33,473 nucleotides of DNA from Mobilicoccus sp. (lineage in GTDB: Bacteria > Actinomycetota > Actinomycetes > Actinomycetales > Dermatophilaceae), in contig JAUNTP010000006.1 of the NCBI GenBank assembly GCA_030538585.1, positions 10,232-43,704 on the forward strand, written 5' to 3'. Position numbers and translations under genes: made by a program. The notes under the pieces are model-generated. The model was not told the origin of the DNA and did no database searches. It saw only the letters and a program-made list of their open reading frames with translations. Position 1 is the stretch's first letter. Each line of letters opens with the position of its first letter. This document shows positions 14,075-22,400 of this stretch, one piece after another.

Positions 14075-16690
14075 ATGGCCAACCTCACGCGCGGGGAGTG
14101 CGCCCGCCGCAGCGACGACATCAGCCTCGAGTCCTGCCGCGTCGAGATCGACGTCTCGGACGCCGGTGATGCCGATCAGGCCACGTTCGCGGTGTCCTCG
14201 ACGCTTGCCCTCACCAGCGCCGCGGGGGAGGTCGTCGTCGACTTCCTCGGCGAGGTCACCGAGGTGAGCGTCGAGGGCGAGGCCCGCGAGGTCGTGAGCG
14301 ACGGCGCCCGGGTGCGCGTGAGCGGCCTGCCGGCCGGTGAGCCGTGCACCGTCACCGTGGCGGGGCGGGCGCGGTACTCCCGCTCCGGTGAGGGCATGCA
14401 CCGGTTCGTCGACCCGGCCGACGGCCGCGTCTACCTGTACACGCACTTCGAGCCCTCCGACGCGCGGCGCGTGTTCCCGTGCTTCGAACAGCCCGACCTC
14501 AAAGCGGCGTGGACCCTCGTCGTGACCGGCCCGAGCGAGTGGGAGCTGCGCAGCAACGCCGCCGAGACCGTCCGCGAGGACGCCCCCGCCAACCGGGCGG
14601 GTGAGGCGTGCTCGCGGGTCGAGTTCGCGCCCACCCCGCCCTTGTCGAGCTACCTGGTGTGCGTGGCGGCCGGCCCGTACCGCCGGTGGGACGACGAGTG
14701 GAGCGGTGACGTCACCAGTGTCGAGGAGGAGTCCACCACCTCCACGCTGACGATCCCGCTCGCGCTGCTGTGCCGCGAGTCCCTCGCGGGTGCCTTCGAC
14801 GCCGACGAGCTGTTCGCCCTCACCAAGCTGGGCCTCGACCACTTCCACACCGCGTTCGGCTACCCCTATCCGTGGGGCAAGTACGACCAGGTGTTCGTGC
14901 CCGAGTACAACCTCGGCGCCATGGAGAACCCGGGCCTGGTGACCTTCGCCGACCAGGCGTACGTGTTCGAGTCGGCGGCCACCCGCAGCCAGCGCGAAGG
15001 CCGCTCCAACACCCTCATGCACGAGATGTCGCACATGTGGTTCGGCGACCTCGTCACCCCGAAATGGTGGGACGAGCTGTGGCTCAAGGAGTCGTTCGCC
15101 GACTACATGGGCACCGCCGCCAACGCGCTCGCCACCGACTTCACCGACGCCTGGACCCCGTTCTGTGCCCGCCGCAAGGCGTGGGCCTACGAGCAGGACC
15201 AGTTGCCGACGACGCACCCCATCGTCGCCGACATCCCCGACATCGAGGCCGCCAAGCAGAACTTCGACGGCATCACCTACGCCAAGGGCGCGAGCGTGCT
15301 CAAGCAGCTCGTCGCCTACGTCGGTGAAGAGGAGTTCTACGCCGGGGCCCGCGCCTACTTCGCGCGGCACGCGTTCTCCTCCACGACGCTGCCCGACCTG
15401 CTCACGACCCTCGAAGAGGCGTCCGGGCGCGACCTCGGTCCGTGGGTGGCGCAGTGGCTGACGACGACGGGAGTCTCCGAGCTGACTCCGCGGGTGAGCA
15501 TCGAGGACGGGCAGATCGCCGAGCTCGTCATCGAGCAGGGCCCGTCGGGCGAGCACGGCGACGTGTTCCGCGACCACCGCCTCGTCGTGGGTCTCTACGC
15601 CGAGGAGGGCGGCGTGCTGCGCCGCACCTCCCGCCTCGAGCTCGACGTGACCGGCGAACGCACGATCGTCACCGAGGCGGCGGGGCTGCCGGAGCCGGCG
15701 CTCGTCCTCGTCAACGACGACGACCTCACCTACGCCAAGGTGCGGCTCGACCCTGCGGGCCTCGCGACCGTGCGTCGCTCGTTCGGGATCGAGTCCTCCC
15801 TCTCCCGGGCCTGCGTGTGGTCGGCCCTGTGGAACGCCTGCCGCGACGGGCTCCTGCCCGCCGTCGAATACGTCGACCTCGTCGTCGCGCACGCACCCGG
15901 CGAAAAGCACGTGGCGCTGCTCGGATCGGCGCTGGGCAACGCCCTCACCGCGGCCCGCCGGTACGCACCCGCGGCCGTGCGGGACGAGCTCGTCGCGCGT
16001 CTTCTCGACCTCGCCGGGGAACAGATGGCGATCGCCGAAGGGTCGGGCACCCAGCTCGTGTACGCGCGGGTGTTCGCCGACGCCGCGCTCTCGTGCGACG
16101 CGCAGGCGGATCGCATCCGCCGGTTGCTCGACGGTGAGGAGGTCGTCGAGGGCCTGCCCATGGATTCGGCGATGCGCTGGTCGCTGCTGCGGGCGCTCGT
16201 GGCCACCGGGCGCGCCGATGTCGCCGACCTCGACGCCGAACGGGAGCGGGACTCCAGCTCCCCGGCGCGCATCCGCCACCTCACCGCGCTGATGTCGATG
16301 CCGGACGCCGACACCAAGGAGCGGGCGTTCAGCGAGGTGGTGGGCGACCCAAGCCTCTCCAACGATGAGGTCACCGCCCGCACCACCGGGTTCGCCACCC
16401 CCGGGCACGGGGCGCTCACCGACGCCTACGCGCAGCGCTACCTCGACGCCCTCGAAGAGGTCTGGGGCTCACGCAGCCAGGAACTCGCCACCCGCGTGGT
16501 GGCCGGACTGTTCCCGGCCGGCGATCTCGACGCGCACGTCGGCGGCGGTGTGGACGAGCAATCGGTCCTGGTGGCGGTGCGCGCCTGGCTCGAGGAGCAC
16601 CCGGACGCCCCAGGGGCCCTGCGCCGCCTCATCGTCGAGCGGCTCGACCTGCTCGAACGCGCCCTACGCGCCCAGGCGGCCGGGCGGTAG
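14075..16690 (+). CDS. pepN: Aminopeptidase N (M1 zinc metallopeptidase)
   Basis: 871 residues, the usual length for actinobacterial PepN. It removes N-terminal amino acids from peptides in the cytosol. The exopeptidase motif GAMEN is at 281-285; the zinc site is HEMSHMWFGDLVT from 316 with the third ligand Glu339 in WLKESFAD. A Tyr in the DGITYAKGASVL segment matches the transition-state stabilising Tyr. The N-terminal beta domain (from LTRGECARRSDDISLESCRV) and the C-terminal ERAP1-like helical domain (about 530-865) are complete. No signal peptide is present. FKBP follows 34 bases later, but with its own -10. Confidence 0.95.
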   Translation: MANLTRGECARRSDDISLESCRVEIDVSDAGDADQATFAVSSTLALTSAAGEVVVDFLGEVTEVSVEGEAREVVSDGARVRVSGLPAGEPCTVTVAGRARYSRSGEGMHRFVDPADGRVYLYTHFEPSDARRVFPCFEQPDLKAAWTLVVTGPSEWELRSNAAETVREDAPANRAGEACSRVEFAPTPPLSSYLVCVAAGPYRRWDDEWSGDVTSVEEESTTSTLTIPLALLCRESLAGAFDADELFALTKLGLDHFHTAFGYPYPWGKYDQVFVPEYNLGAMENPGLVTFADQAYVFESAATRSQREGRSNTLMHEMSHMWFGDLVTPKWWDELWLKESFADYMGTAANALATDFTDAWTPFCARRKAWAYEQDQLPTTHPIVADIPDIEAAKQNFDGITYAKGASVLKQLVAYVGEEEFYAGARAYFARHAFSSTTLPDLLTTLEEASGRDLGPWVAQWLTTTGVSELTPRVSIEDGQIAELVIEQGPSGEHGDVFRDHRLVVGLYAEEGGVLRRTSRLELDVTGERTIVTEAAGLPEPALVLVNDDDLTYAKVRLDPAGLATVRRSFGIESSLSRACVWSALWNACRDGLLPAVEYVDLVVAHAPGEKHVALLGSALGNALTAARRYAPAAVRDELVARLLDLAGEQMAIAEGSGTQLVYARVFADAALSCDAQADRIRRLLDGEEVVEGLPMDSAMRWSLLRALVATGRADVADLDAERERDSSSPARIRHLTALMSMPDADTKERAFSEVVGDPSLSNDEVTARTTGFATPGHGALTDAYAQRYLDALEEVWGSRSQELATRVVAGLFPAGDLDAHVGGGVDEQSVLVAVRAWLEEHPDAPGALRRLIVERLDLLERALRAQAAGR

Positions 16691-16711
16691 GCGGGTTCTC
16701 CCGCAGTCTCC

Positions 16712-16717
16712 TAGGGT
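16712..16717 (+). promoter_or_regulatory. -10 element TAGGGT, leaderless start of the FKBP gene
   Basis: TAGGGT, seven bases, then ATG 16725, located in the short gap after pepN. Confidence 0.5.
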
Positions 16718-16724
16718 GGTGGCC

Positions 16725-17096
16725 ATGGACAAGCCGAACGTCACCATTCCCGAGGGCGACGCGCCGTCGGACCTGCAGCTCGAAGACCTCACCGAAGGCT
16801 CGGGCACCGAAGCCGTCAACGGCACGACCGTGGCCGCGCACTACGTCGGGGTCTCTTGGTCCACGGGCCGCGAGTTCGACAACAGCTACGACCGCGGCCA
16901 GCCGTTGAGCTTCCCGCTCGGTGGCGGCATGGTCATCAAGGGCTGGGAGGAGGGCATCGTCGGCATGAAGGTCGGCGGTCGCCGCCGCATCACCATCCCG
17001 CCGCACCTGGGCTACGGCGCCCGCGGCGCGGGCGGCGCCATCGCCCCGAACGAGACCCTCGTCTTCGTCGTCGACCTCGTCGACGTCACCGGCTGA
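16725..17096 (+). CDS. FKBP-type peptidyl-prolyl cis-trans isomerase
   Basis: 123 residues, a single FKBP domain. Seen: TTVAAHYVGVSWSTGREFDN, then SFPLGGGMVIKGWEEGIVGM (the core with the active-site Val-Ile-Trp), GGRRRITIPPHLGYG and LVFVVDLVDV. It catalyses prolyl isomerisation during protein folding. There is no signal peptide or lipobox, so it acts in the cytosol. The start is set by the leaderless -10, and the gene is closed by a strong hairpin. Confidence 0.93.
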   Translation: MDKPNVTIPEGDAPSDLQLEDLTEGSGTEAVNGTTVAAHYVGVSWSTGREFDNSYDRGQPLSFPLGGGMVIKGWEEGIVGMKVGGRRRITIPPHLGYGARGAGGAIAPNETLVFVVDLVDVTG

Positions 17097-17106
17097 CGCG
17101 ACCCTG

Positions 17107-17137
17107 CGAGACCGCCGGTCCATGACCGGCGGTCTCG
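17107..17137 (+). terminator. Hairpin terminator after the FKBP gene
   Basis: A perfect 14-bp stem (CGAGACCGCCGGTC with GACCGGCGGTCTCG) around the loop CAT, 11 bases after the stop codon. Confidence 0.75.
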
Positions 17138-17147
17138 GAGAATCGCC

Positions 17148-17243
17148 GTTGGTTGAGCGAAGCGACGTCTCGAAACCATCGAGGGTTGACGTCGTAGCGC
17201 GAGCTGTCTCGAGACGCTCGCTGCGCTCCCTCCTCGACCAACG
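17148..17243. repeat. Inverted pair of the dispersed repeat
   Basis: The left unit 17148-17178 (GTTGGTTGAGCGAAGCGACG then TCTCGAAACCA) and the right unit 17206-17243 (TGTCTCGAGACGCTCGCTGC then GCTCCCTCCTCGACCAACGG) face each other between the convergent FKBP and Hmp genes. The right unit is the closest relative of the copy inside the TAG-like gene. Confidence 0.85.
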
Positions 17244-17253
17244 GACCGGCCGA

Positions 17254-18474
17254 TCAGGCCGGGTTCTGTGCCCACAGGTCGGGGCCGAAGACCTCGTACC
17301 GCATCTTCTCGCTGGAGACGCCCTTGTCGAGGAGGGTGCGGCGCGCTTCGCGCATGAACGGCAGCGGGCCGCACATGAACACGGTCGCGTCGGCGGGGAT
17401 GTCGATGTACTCCAGGTTCATGAGGCCTTCGACGGCTTCGCGGTCAGCGGCGCCCTCGAGGTCCTCGTACCAGAGGTGCGAGCCGGCCGTCTGCAGCGTG
17501 TCGGCGCCTGCCTTGACGGCGTCGTACATGGGGTGCGTGGCGGCGGAGACGTCGGCGTGGGCGAGGATGACCGGCCGTGAGGACCCGCGCGCCGCGAGGT
17601 CGTCGATGATCGCGGCCATCGGCGTGATGCCCACCCCAGCGCTGACGAGCACGAGCGGGTCGGTCGAGTCCTCGTCGAGGACGACGTCCCCGCAGGGGAT
17701 CGAGGTGGGGATGATCGTGCCCTCGGGGCACTCGTCGATGAGGTGATTGGACATCAGGCCGGCCGGTCCCTCGTCGCCCTCGCGGACGCGTCGCACTGTG
17801 ATCTGCAGGCTGTCGGTGTGCGGCGCCGCGGAGATCGTGTACTGGCGCGGCTGGGTGCCCCCGTCGGCCAGCGTCGGGTTGACCGTGACGTACTGACCGG
17901 GGTGGTGCGGCGGAACCGGCTCGCCGTCGACGGGCGCGAGAACGAACGTGACGACCTCGGGGCTCCCGTCGACCGTGACCTCGTCGCGGCGCTCAGCCAC
18001 GCGGTAGTCGCGCCACGGCTGGTGGGGGTCGAGCCCGTTCTGCGCGTAGAGCTTGGCCTCTTCGGCGACGAGCTGCAGCGCGAACAGCCAGTACACCTCG
18101 TCCCAGGCAGCAGCGATCTCGGGCGTCACCGCGTCGCCGAGGACGTCGCCGATGGCCCACATGAGGTGGTGGCCGACGATCGTGTACTGCTCGGCGGTGA
18201 TGCCGAGCGAGACGTGCTTGTGGGCGATGCGATTGAGCACCGGCGTGAAGTCGGGGGCGTCCGGGTCGATGAGGTTGACCGCGTACGCGACGACCGAGGC
18301 CGCGAGCGCCTGAGCCTGCTCGCCGCGGCCCTGGTCGGCGCGGTTGAAGACGCCGAGGAGTTCGGGGTGCGCCTCGAACATGTGCGGGTAGAAGCGGGAG
18401 GTGATCTCGACGGCGTGTTCGGCGACGACGCCGGCCGTGGCGGTGACGACCGCGGTGGACTGAGCGGACAGCAT
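17254..18474 (-). CDS. hmp: Flavohemoglobin, nitric oxide dioxygenase
   Basis: 406 residues: globin domain (1-150), FAD-binding domain (about 160-265) and NAD-binding domain (about 275-400). It turns NO and O2 into nitrate with NADH. Key residues match E. coli Hmp numbering: Tyr29 (RFYPHMF, distal pocket), Gln53 and proximal His85 (IAHKHVSLGI). RQYTIS is the FAD motif; VGITPM and MCGPLPFM belong to the NAD half, and the tail is YEVFGPDLW. ATG 18474 (MLSAQSTAVV) has AGGGAG upstream; the open frame continues 31 codons further without the globin start. It is divergent from putP. Confidence 0.95.
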   Translation of the reverse strand: MLSAQSTAVVTATAGVVAEHAVEITSRFYPHMFEAHPELLGVFNRADQGRGEQAQALAASVVAYAVNLIDPDAPDFTPVLNRIAHKHVSLGITAEQYTIVGHHLMWAIGDVLGDAVTPEIAAAWDEVYWLFALQLVAEEAKLYAQNGLDPHQPWRDYRVAERRDEVTVDGSPEVVTFVLAPVDGEPVPPHHPGQYVTVNPTLADGGTQPRQYTISAAPHTDSLQITVRRVREGDEGPAGLMSNHLIDECPEGTIIPTSIPCGDVVLDEDSTDPLVLVSAGVGITPMAAIIDDLAARGSSRPVILAHADVSAATHPMYDAVKAGADTLQTAGSHLWYEDLEGAADREAVEGLMNLEYIDIPADATVFMCGPLPFMREARRTLLDKGVSSEKMRYEVFGPDLWAQNPA

Positions 18475-18524
18475 AGGGAACTCCCTGCGTGACGGATGGT
18501 GGAGTCGAGTCGACGACGCGGGAC

Positions 18525-18530
18525 ACTTTA
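18525..18530 (-). promoter_or_regulatory. Possible -10 element of hmp
   Basis: TAAAGT on the minus strand fits TANNNT, in an unusually AT-rich stretch for this window, giving a leader of about 43 bases. I see no recognisable NsrR operator. Confidence 0.35.
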
Positions 18531-18595
18531 CCGGCCTGAGCCGTGGAAAATAAGGGGGTGTGGTCACGCCGCGACTGGCCCTGCGTCCGTGGGAA

Positions 18596-18601
18596 TATGC
18601 T
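18596..18601 (+). promoter_or_regulatory. Possible -10 element of putP
   Basis: TATGCT fits TANNNT and gives a leader of about 47 bases ahead of the putP ribosome binding site. Confidence 0.35.
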
Positions 18602-18654
18602 CACCTCCCGCACGGCGCACCCCCGCGGCCCGGCGGCGTCCGAAGGAGGCACCG

Positions 18655-20172
18655 GTGAGTGAACTCACCTACCAGATCATCACGATGGTCCTGTATCTCG
18701 CCGCGATGCTGTTGATCGGCTGGTACAGCTACACGCGCACCAAGGACCTCGGTGACTACATGCTCGGTGGGCGCGATCTGCCACCGAGCGTCGCGGCCCT
18801 GTCGGCCGGAGCGTCGGACATGTCGGGCTGGTTGCTCATGGGGCTGCCTGGCGCCATCTACGCCACGGGCCTCGTCGAGGCGTGGATCGCGGTCGGCCTC
18901 ACGGTCGGCGCCTGGGCCAACTGGGCGTTCGTCGCGCCCCGACTGCGCGCCTACTCGGAGGTGGCGGGCGACTCCATCACCGTGCCGAGCTTCTTCGAGA
19001 ACCGTCTTCACGACCGCTCTCGCCTGCTGCGGATCGCCTCCGGGCTCATCATCCTCGTGTTCTTCACGTTCTACGTGAGCTCGGGCATGACGGCGAGCGG
19101 CGTGTTCTACGAGTCGAGTTTCGCCCGCAGCTACACCGAGGGTCTGCTCGTCATCTCGGTGGTCACGGTCGCCTACACCCTCTTCGGCGGGTTCCTCGCG
19201 GTGAGCTACACCGACTTCATCCAGGGCCTGATGATGGTGGCCGCGCTCGTCGCGGTGCCCGTCGTCGGCCTTTTCGTGGTGGGCGGCTTCAGCGGGATGG
19301 CGGAGTCGATCCAGGCGGTCGACCCCAACCACTTCTCCATGCTGCGCGGTGCCACGTTCATCGGTGTCGTCTCCGCGCTCGCGTGGGGGCTGGGGTACTT
19401 CGGTCAGCCGCACATCATCGTCCGGTTCATGGCGTTGCGCAGTTCGGCAGAGGCGGTCGCGGGTCGCCGGATCGGCATCGGGTGGATGATCTTCGCCGTC
19501 GCCGGAGCCATCTCGACCGCGCTCGTCGGCCTCGCCTACTTCCAGCAGAACCCTGAGCTCGCCATCACCAACCCCGAGACCGTGTACATCCGGATGGGGC
19601 AGATCCTGTTCCACCCGATCATCGCCGGGTTCATGCTCGCGGCTGTCCTCGCGGCCATCATGAGCACGATGAGCAGCCAGTTGCTCGTGACGTCCTCCGC
19701 GCTGGTCGAAGACCTCTACGGCGTGCTCGGCCGGGAGAAGAGCGACGCGCACTACGTCATGATGGGCCGCCTCGCCGTGCTCATCGTCTCCCTGCTGGCG
19801 GGATGGATCGCGTGGGAGCAGAACGAGTCGATCCTGCGCCTCGTGTCGTTCGCGTGGGCCGGGTTCGGGGCGTCGTTCGGCCCGATCGTGCTGCTGGCTC
19901 TGTGGTGGCGTCGCCTCACCTGGCAGGGGGCGCTCGCCGGAATGATCGTCGGCGCCGTGACCGTCGCCCTATGGGGTCCGAGCTCGACCTGGGGCGGCGA
20001 CCGGGGTGACCCCCTGTTCGGCCTGTACGAGATGGTGCCGGCGTTCGCGCTCAACCTGCTCGTGGCGTGGGGGCTCAGCCTGCTGACGTTCCGGAGCGAC
20101 GACGAGGTCGTGCGCGAGTTCGACGAGATGCAGCTCGTGAGCCGCCGCCAGTCGCACGAGACCACGCCCTGA
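18655..20172 (+). CDS. putP: Sodium/proline symporter
   Basis: 505 residues, like E. coli PutP (502). This is an SSS-family transporter with 13 membrane helices that imports proline with Na+. SAGASDMSGWLLMGLPG in TM2 is nearly identical to E. coli PutP and holds the Na+ ligand Asp55. The segments TLFGGFLAVSYTDFIQG, GYFGQPHIIVRFMA and AAIMSTMSSQLLVTSSAL are the other family blocks. The GTG start has AAGGAGG upstream at good spacing. No putA is in the window. Two tandem hairpins close the gene. Confidence 0.95.
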   Translation: MSELTYQIITMVLYLAAMLLIGWYSYTRTKDLGDYMLGGRDLPPSVAALSAGASDMSGWLLMGLPGAIYATGLVEAWIAVGLTVGAWANWAFVAPRLRAYSEVAGDSITVPSFFENRLHDRSRLLRIASGLIILVFFTFYVSSGMTASGVFYESSFARSYTEGLLVISVVTVAYTLFGGFLAVSYTDFIQGLMMVAALVAVPVVGLFVVGGFSGMAESIQAVDPNHFSMLRGATFIGVVSALAWGLGYFGQPHIIVRFMALRSSAEAVAGRRIGIGWMIFAVAGAISTALVGLAYFQQNPELAITNPETVYIRMGQILFHPIIAGFMLAAVLAAIMSTMSSQLLVTSSALVEDLYGVLGREKSDAHYVMMGRLAVLIVSLLAGWIAWEQNESILRLVSFAWAGFGASFGPIVLLALWWRRLTWQGALAGMIVGAVTVALWGPSSTWGGDRGDPLFGLYEMVPAFALNLLVAWGLSLLTFRSDDEVVREFDEMQLVSRRQSHETTP

Positions 20173-20179
20173 CACCCCA

Positions 20180-20220
20180 ACCCGCTGAGACCGTGTGTTT
20201 CATACACGGTCTCAGCGGGT
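20180..20220. terminator. First of two tandem hairpins between convergent genes
   Basis: A perfect 17-bp stem (ACCCGCTGAGACCGTGT with ACACGGTCTCAGCGGGT) around the seven-base loop GTTTCAT, seven bases past the putP stop. It could stop transcription from either side. Confidence 0.8.
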
Positions 20221-20232
20221 GATGTGTCCTTC

Positions 20233-20273
20233 ACCCGTCGAGACCGTGTGTTTTCTGCACGGTCTGAGCGGGT
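20233..20273. terminator. Second, diverged copy of the putP hairpin
   Basis: This is a 41-base copy of the previous hairpin (20180-20220) with changes: outer ACCCG/CGGGT, an internal mismatched part, then AGACCGTG/CACGGTCT around a T-rich loop. It ends eight bases before the stop of the convergent membrane-protein gene, for which it is well placed as terminator. Confidence 0.65.
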
Positions 20274-20280
20274 TCGCGCC

Positions 20281-20895
20281 TCAGAGTTCGGCGGAGTGGC
20301 CCATGCTGCGGGGGCGACGGTCGATGTCGTAGGCCTCGGCGAGGCGCAGGAAGCGCTCCGTGGGGTCGGTGTGGTCGTGGCGGCGGGCGACGAACCGGCC
20401 GTGCGCGCGGCGGGTGCGGCGGGCGTCGACGTAGGCGTCGATGTCGCGGGCGACGTAGGTGGTGCCGGTGGGCGCCGTGCTGGTGGCGGGAGCAGTCGCG
20501 GCGAAGGTCTCCTGTGTGGCGGTGACGCGCTCCGGCTCCTCGACCACGGTGGCGTGCACGACCCGCAGCGCCGGACGCTCGGGGCGGGCCGGAACGCGGC
20601 CGGAGTAGATCTCCCGCGACGCGAACGTGGCCTCGGTCTCGGCCTGCGTGGTCGACGCGATGGAGATGAGGTACCACACGTACCCGGCGACGGTGAACGT
20701 GATCATCGCGACCGAGTACCAGTGCGGCGTGCTGGGCAGCAGGCTGGCGGCGTTGCCGACCATGAGCGCGCCCCCGATGACGTACCCGATCGTCGGCAGC
20801 GTCTCCTCGCGGCGGCGCAGGTTGGCGTGACCGGCGGCCGTGGCGGCGACGAGCGCGGCCGATGCGGCGAGCAGTGCGATGTGAACGGCGAACAT
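20281..20895 (-). CDS. Small membrane protein of unknown function (204 aa)
   Basis: Three hydrophobic helices in the first 90 residues (MFAVHIALLAASAALVAATA; TIGYVIGGALMVGNAASLL; SVAMITFTVAGYVWYLISIA), then a cytoplasmic tail of about 110 residues rich in Thr, Ala and Arg. I do not recognise the family. ATG 20895 has AGGGGA at suitable spacing; the open frame extends upstream to 21057, but without membrane-protein character. It is convergent with putP. Confidence 0.7.
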   Translation of the reverse strand: MFAVHIALLAASAALVAATAAGHANLRRREETLPTIGYVIGGALMVGNAASLLPSTPHWYSVAMITFTVAGYVWYLISIASTTQAETEATFASREIYSGRVPARPERPALRVVHATVVEEPERVTATQETFAATAPATSTAPTGTTYVARDIDAYVDARRTRRAHGRFVARRHDHTDPTERFLRLAEAYDIDRRPRSMGHSAEL

Positions 20896-21081
20896 GTGAT
20901 CCCCTGTGTCGTGACGTCGGGCCATCCGGCCCGCCGCGCCCCCCAGCGCGGTGACGGGGTGAACGCCCGTCCAGGTAGAGCGTACTGAACTGCCGTCCAA
21001 CTCCCAACGCACTCGTGCCCAGGTTGCATCCTTGCGCGCTGATCCTGTCTGCCGCAACGACGTTCACGCGCCTCTACCTCT

Positions 21082-21241
21082 GGTTGGTCGAGGAGCAAAG
21101 CGTCTCGAGACCACCGTCCACGCGACCGCACAGGCCTCCACCCCGTTGGTCGAGGAGCGAAGCGTCTCGAGACCATTGCCCACGTCACTACGCCAGTCGA
21201 GGTGGTTTCGAGACGTCGCTTCGCTCCTCCTCAACCAACGG
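21082..21241. repeat. Three units of the dispersed repeat in the 407-base spacer 20896-21302
   Basis: Forward units lie at 21082-21112 (GGTTGGTCGAGGAGCAAAGC then GTCTCGAGACC) and 21145-21173. An inverted unit lies at 21203-21240 (GGTTTCGAGACGTCGCTTCG then CTCCTCCTCAACCAACGG). The rest of the spacer holds the upstream region of the small membrane-protein gene and the BrkB terminator; no gene is apparent. Confidence 0.85.
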
Positions 21242-21247
21242 GAGATG

Positions 21248-21284
21248 ACGCACGCCCCGCGGGTAGGGCCCGCGGGGCGTGCGT
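21248..21284 (-). terminator. Hairpin terminator of the BrkB-family gene
   Basis: A perfect 16-bp stem (ACGCACGCCCCGCGGG with CCCGCGGGGCGTGCGT) around TAGGG, 18 bases past the BrkB-family stop. Confidence 0.8.
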
Positions 21285-21302
21285 CGTGTGGGGTAGGCGG
21301 GT

Positions 21303-22400
21303 TCAGTCGTCGCGGACGGCGGTGCTGCCGGAGTCGTGGTCGGCGGCGGCTTCGGCGTCCAGACGGAGCTGGCGGCCGCGCTCGATGACCTCGGCGCGCT
21401 TGGCCGCGGCCTTGTCGCTCTGGGTGGTGTCCCGGGGCGGCAACTGCAGGGTCTCCTCGGCCTTGATGCCGGCCTGCAACTGGCGAGATCGTTCGAGCTC
21501 GGCGTCGATCTCGGCGCCGAACAGCAGCGCGTTGTTGGTGATCCATAGCCACAGCAGGAAGATGATGACGCCACCGAGGGAACCGTACGTGGCGTTGTAG
21601 TTGCCGAAGTTCGCGACGTAGAACCCGAACCCGGCCGACACGACCAGCCACAGCGCGATGGCGATGGTGGCGCCGACGCTGATCCAGCGGAACTTCGGCT
21701 GTTGCACGTTGGGCGTCACGTAGTAGAGCAGCGCCACGATGAGGATGACCAAGCCCAGGATGACGGGCCACTTGGCGGTGTCCCACACGAGCACCGCCGT
21801 GTCGCCGAGGCCGACGTAGTCGCCGATGGTGCGCGCCACGGGCCCGCTGACGGCGAGGCCGACCCCGATGACGGCGATGAGCGCGAGGATGACGAGCGTC
21901 AGTAGCACGAACAGGGGTCGCGCCTTCCAGATGGGCCGCCCCTCGTCGACCTCATAGATCCGGTTCATCGCGCGCGAGAAGGCATTGACGTAGTTGGACG
22001 CCGACCAGAGGGCGACGAGCACACCCGTGAGCAGCGTCCATCCGGCGGCCGGCGAGGCGACCATCGAGGCGACGACCGGCTCCACGAGGGAGAGCACGTC
22101 GCTGGGCACGAAGTCGGAGGCGAGCCCCATCAGGGTGTCGACGGTCTGCTGACCCTGACCGAACACGCCGAGCATCGACACCATCGCAAGCAGCGCCGGA
22201 AACAGCGACAGGACGGAGAAGTACGTGAGGGCGGCGGCCGCGTCCATGCACCCGTCGCGCATGAACTCCATGACCGACTTCTTGAACGTGTACCGCCACT
22301 TGGGGGCGGTGATCTCGGTGGGCGAGTCCGGCTTGAAGGACGCATCCGGGGGCGGCGCGGTCTGCGCCTTGCGAGAACTGGTGCCCTCGTCTTCGGTCAT
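21303..22400 (-). CDS. YihY/virulence factor BrkB family membrane protein
   Basis: 365 residues. The N-terminal part has the family block FMRDGCMDAAAALTYFSVLS followed by LFPALLAMVSMLGVFG. About six membrane helices follow, with SASNYVNAFSRAMNRIYEV, LLYYVTPNVQQPKFRW and GSLGGVIIFLLWLWITNNAL typical of YihY/BrkB proteins. Once annotated as RNase BN, the family is now considered integral membrane proteins of unclear role. The C-terminal 70 residues are a charged cytoplasmic tail. ATG 22400 has GAGGA upstream, and TAGTGT near 22435 on the minus strand is a possible -10. Confidence 0.88.
   Translation of the reverse strand: MTEDEGTSSRKAQTAPPPDASFKPDSPTEITAPKWRYTFKKSVMEFMRDGCMDAAAALTYFSVLSLFPALLAMVSMLGVFGQGQQTVDTLMGLASDFVPSDVLSLVEPVVASMVASPAAGWTLLTGVLVALWSASNYVNAFSRAMNRIYEVDEGRPIWKARPLFVLLTLVILALIAVIGVGLAVSGPVARTIGDYVGLGDTAVLVWDTAKWPVILGLVILIVALLYYVTPNVQQPKFRWISVGATIAIALWLVVSAGFGFYVANFGNYNATYGSLGGVIIFLLWLWITNNALLFGAEIDAELERSRQLQAGIKAEETLQLPPRDTTQSDKAAAKRAEVIERGRQLRLDAEAAADHDSGSTAVRDD

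Noticed and set aside
13358..16408. 1016-codon minus-strand frame joined to the LOG gene
   Set aside because: Only the last 191 codons are LOG; the rest is a low-information antisense shadow of pepN, typical of high-GC DNA.
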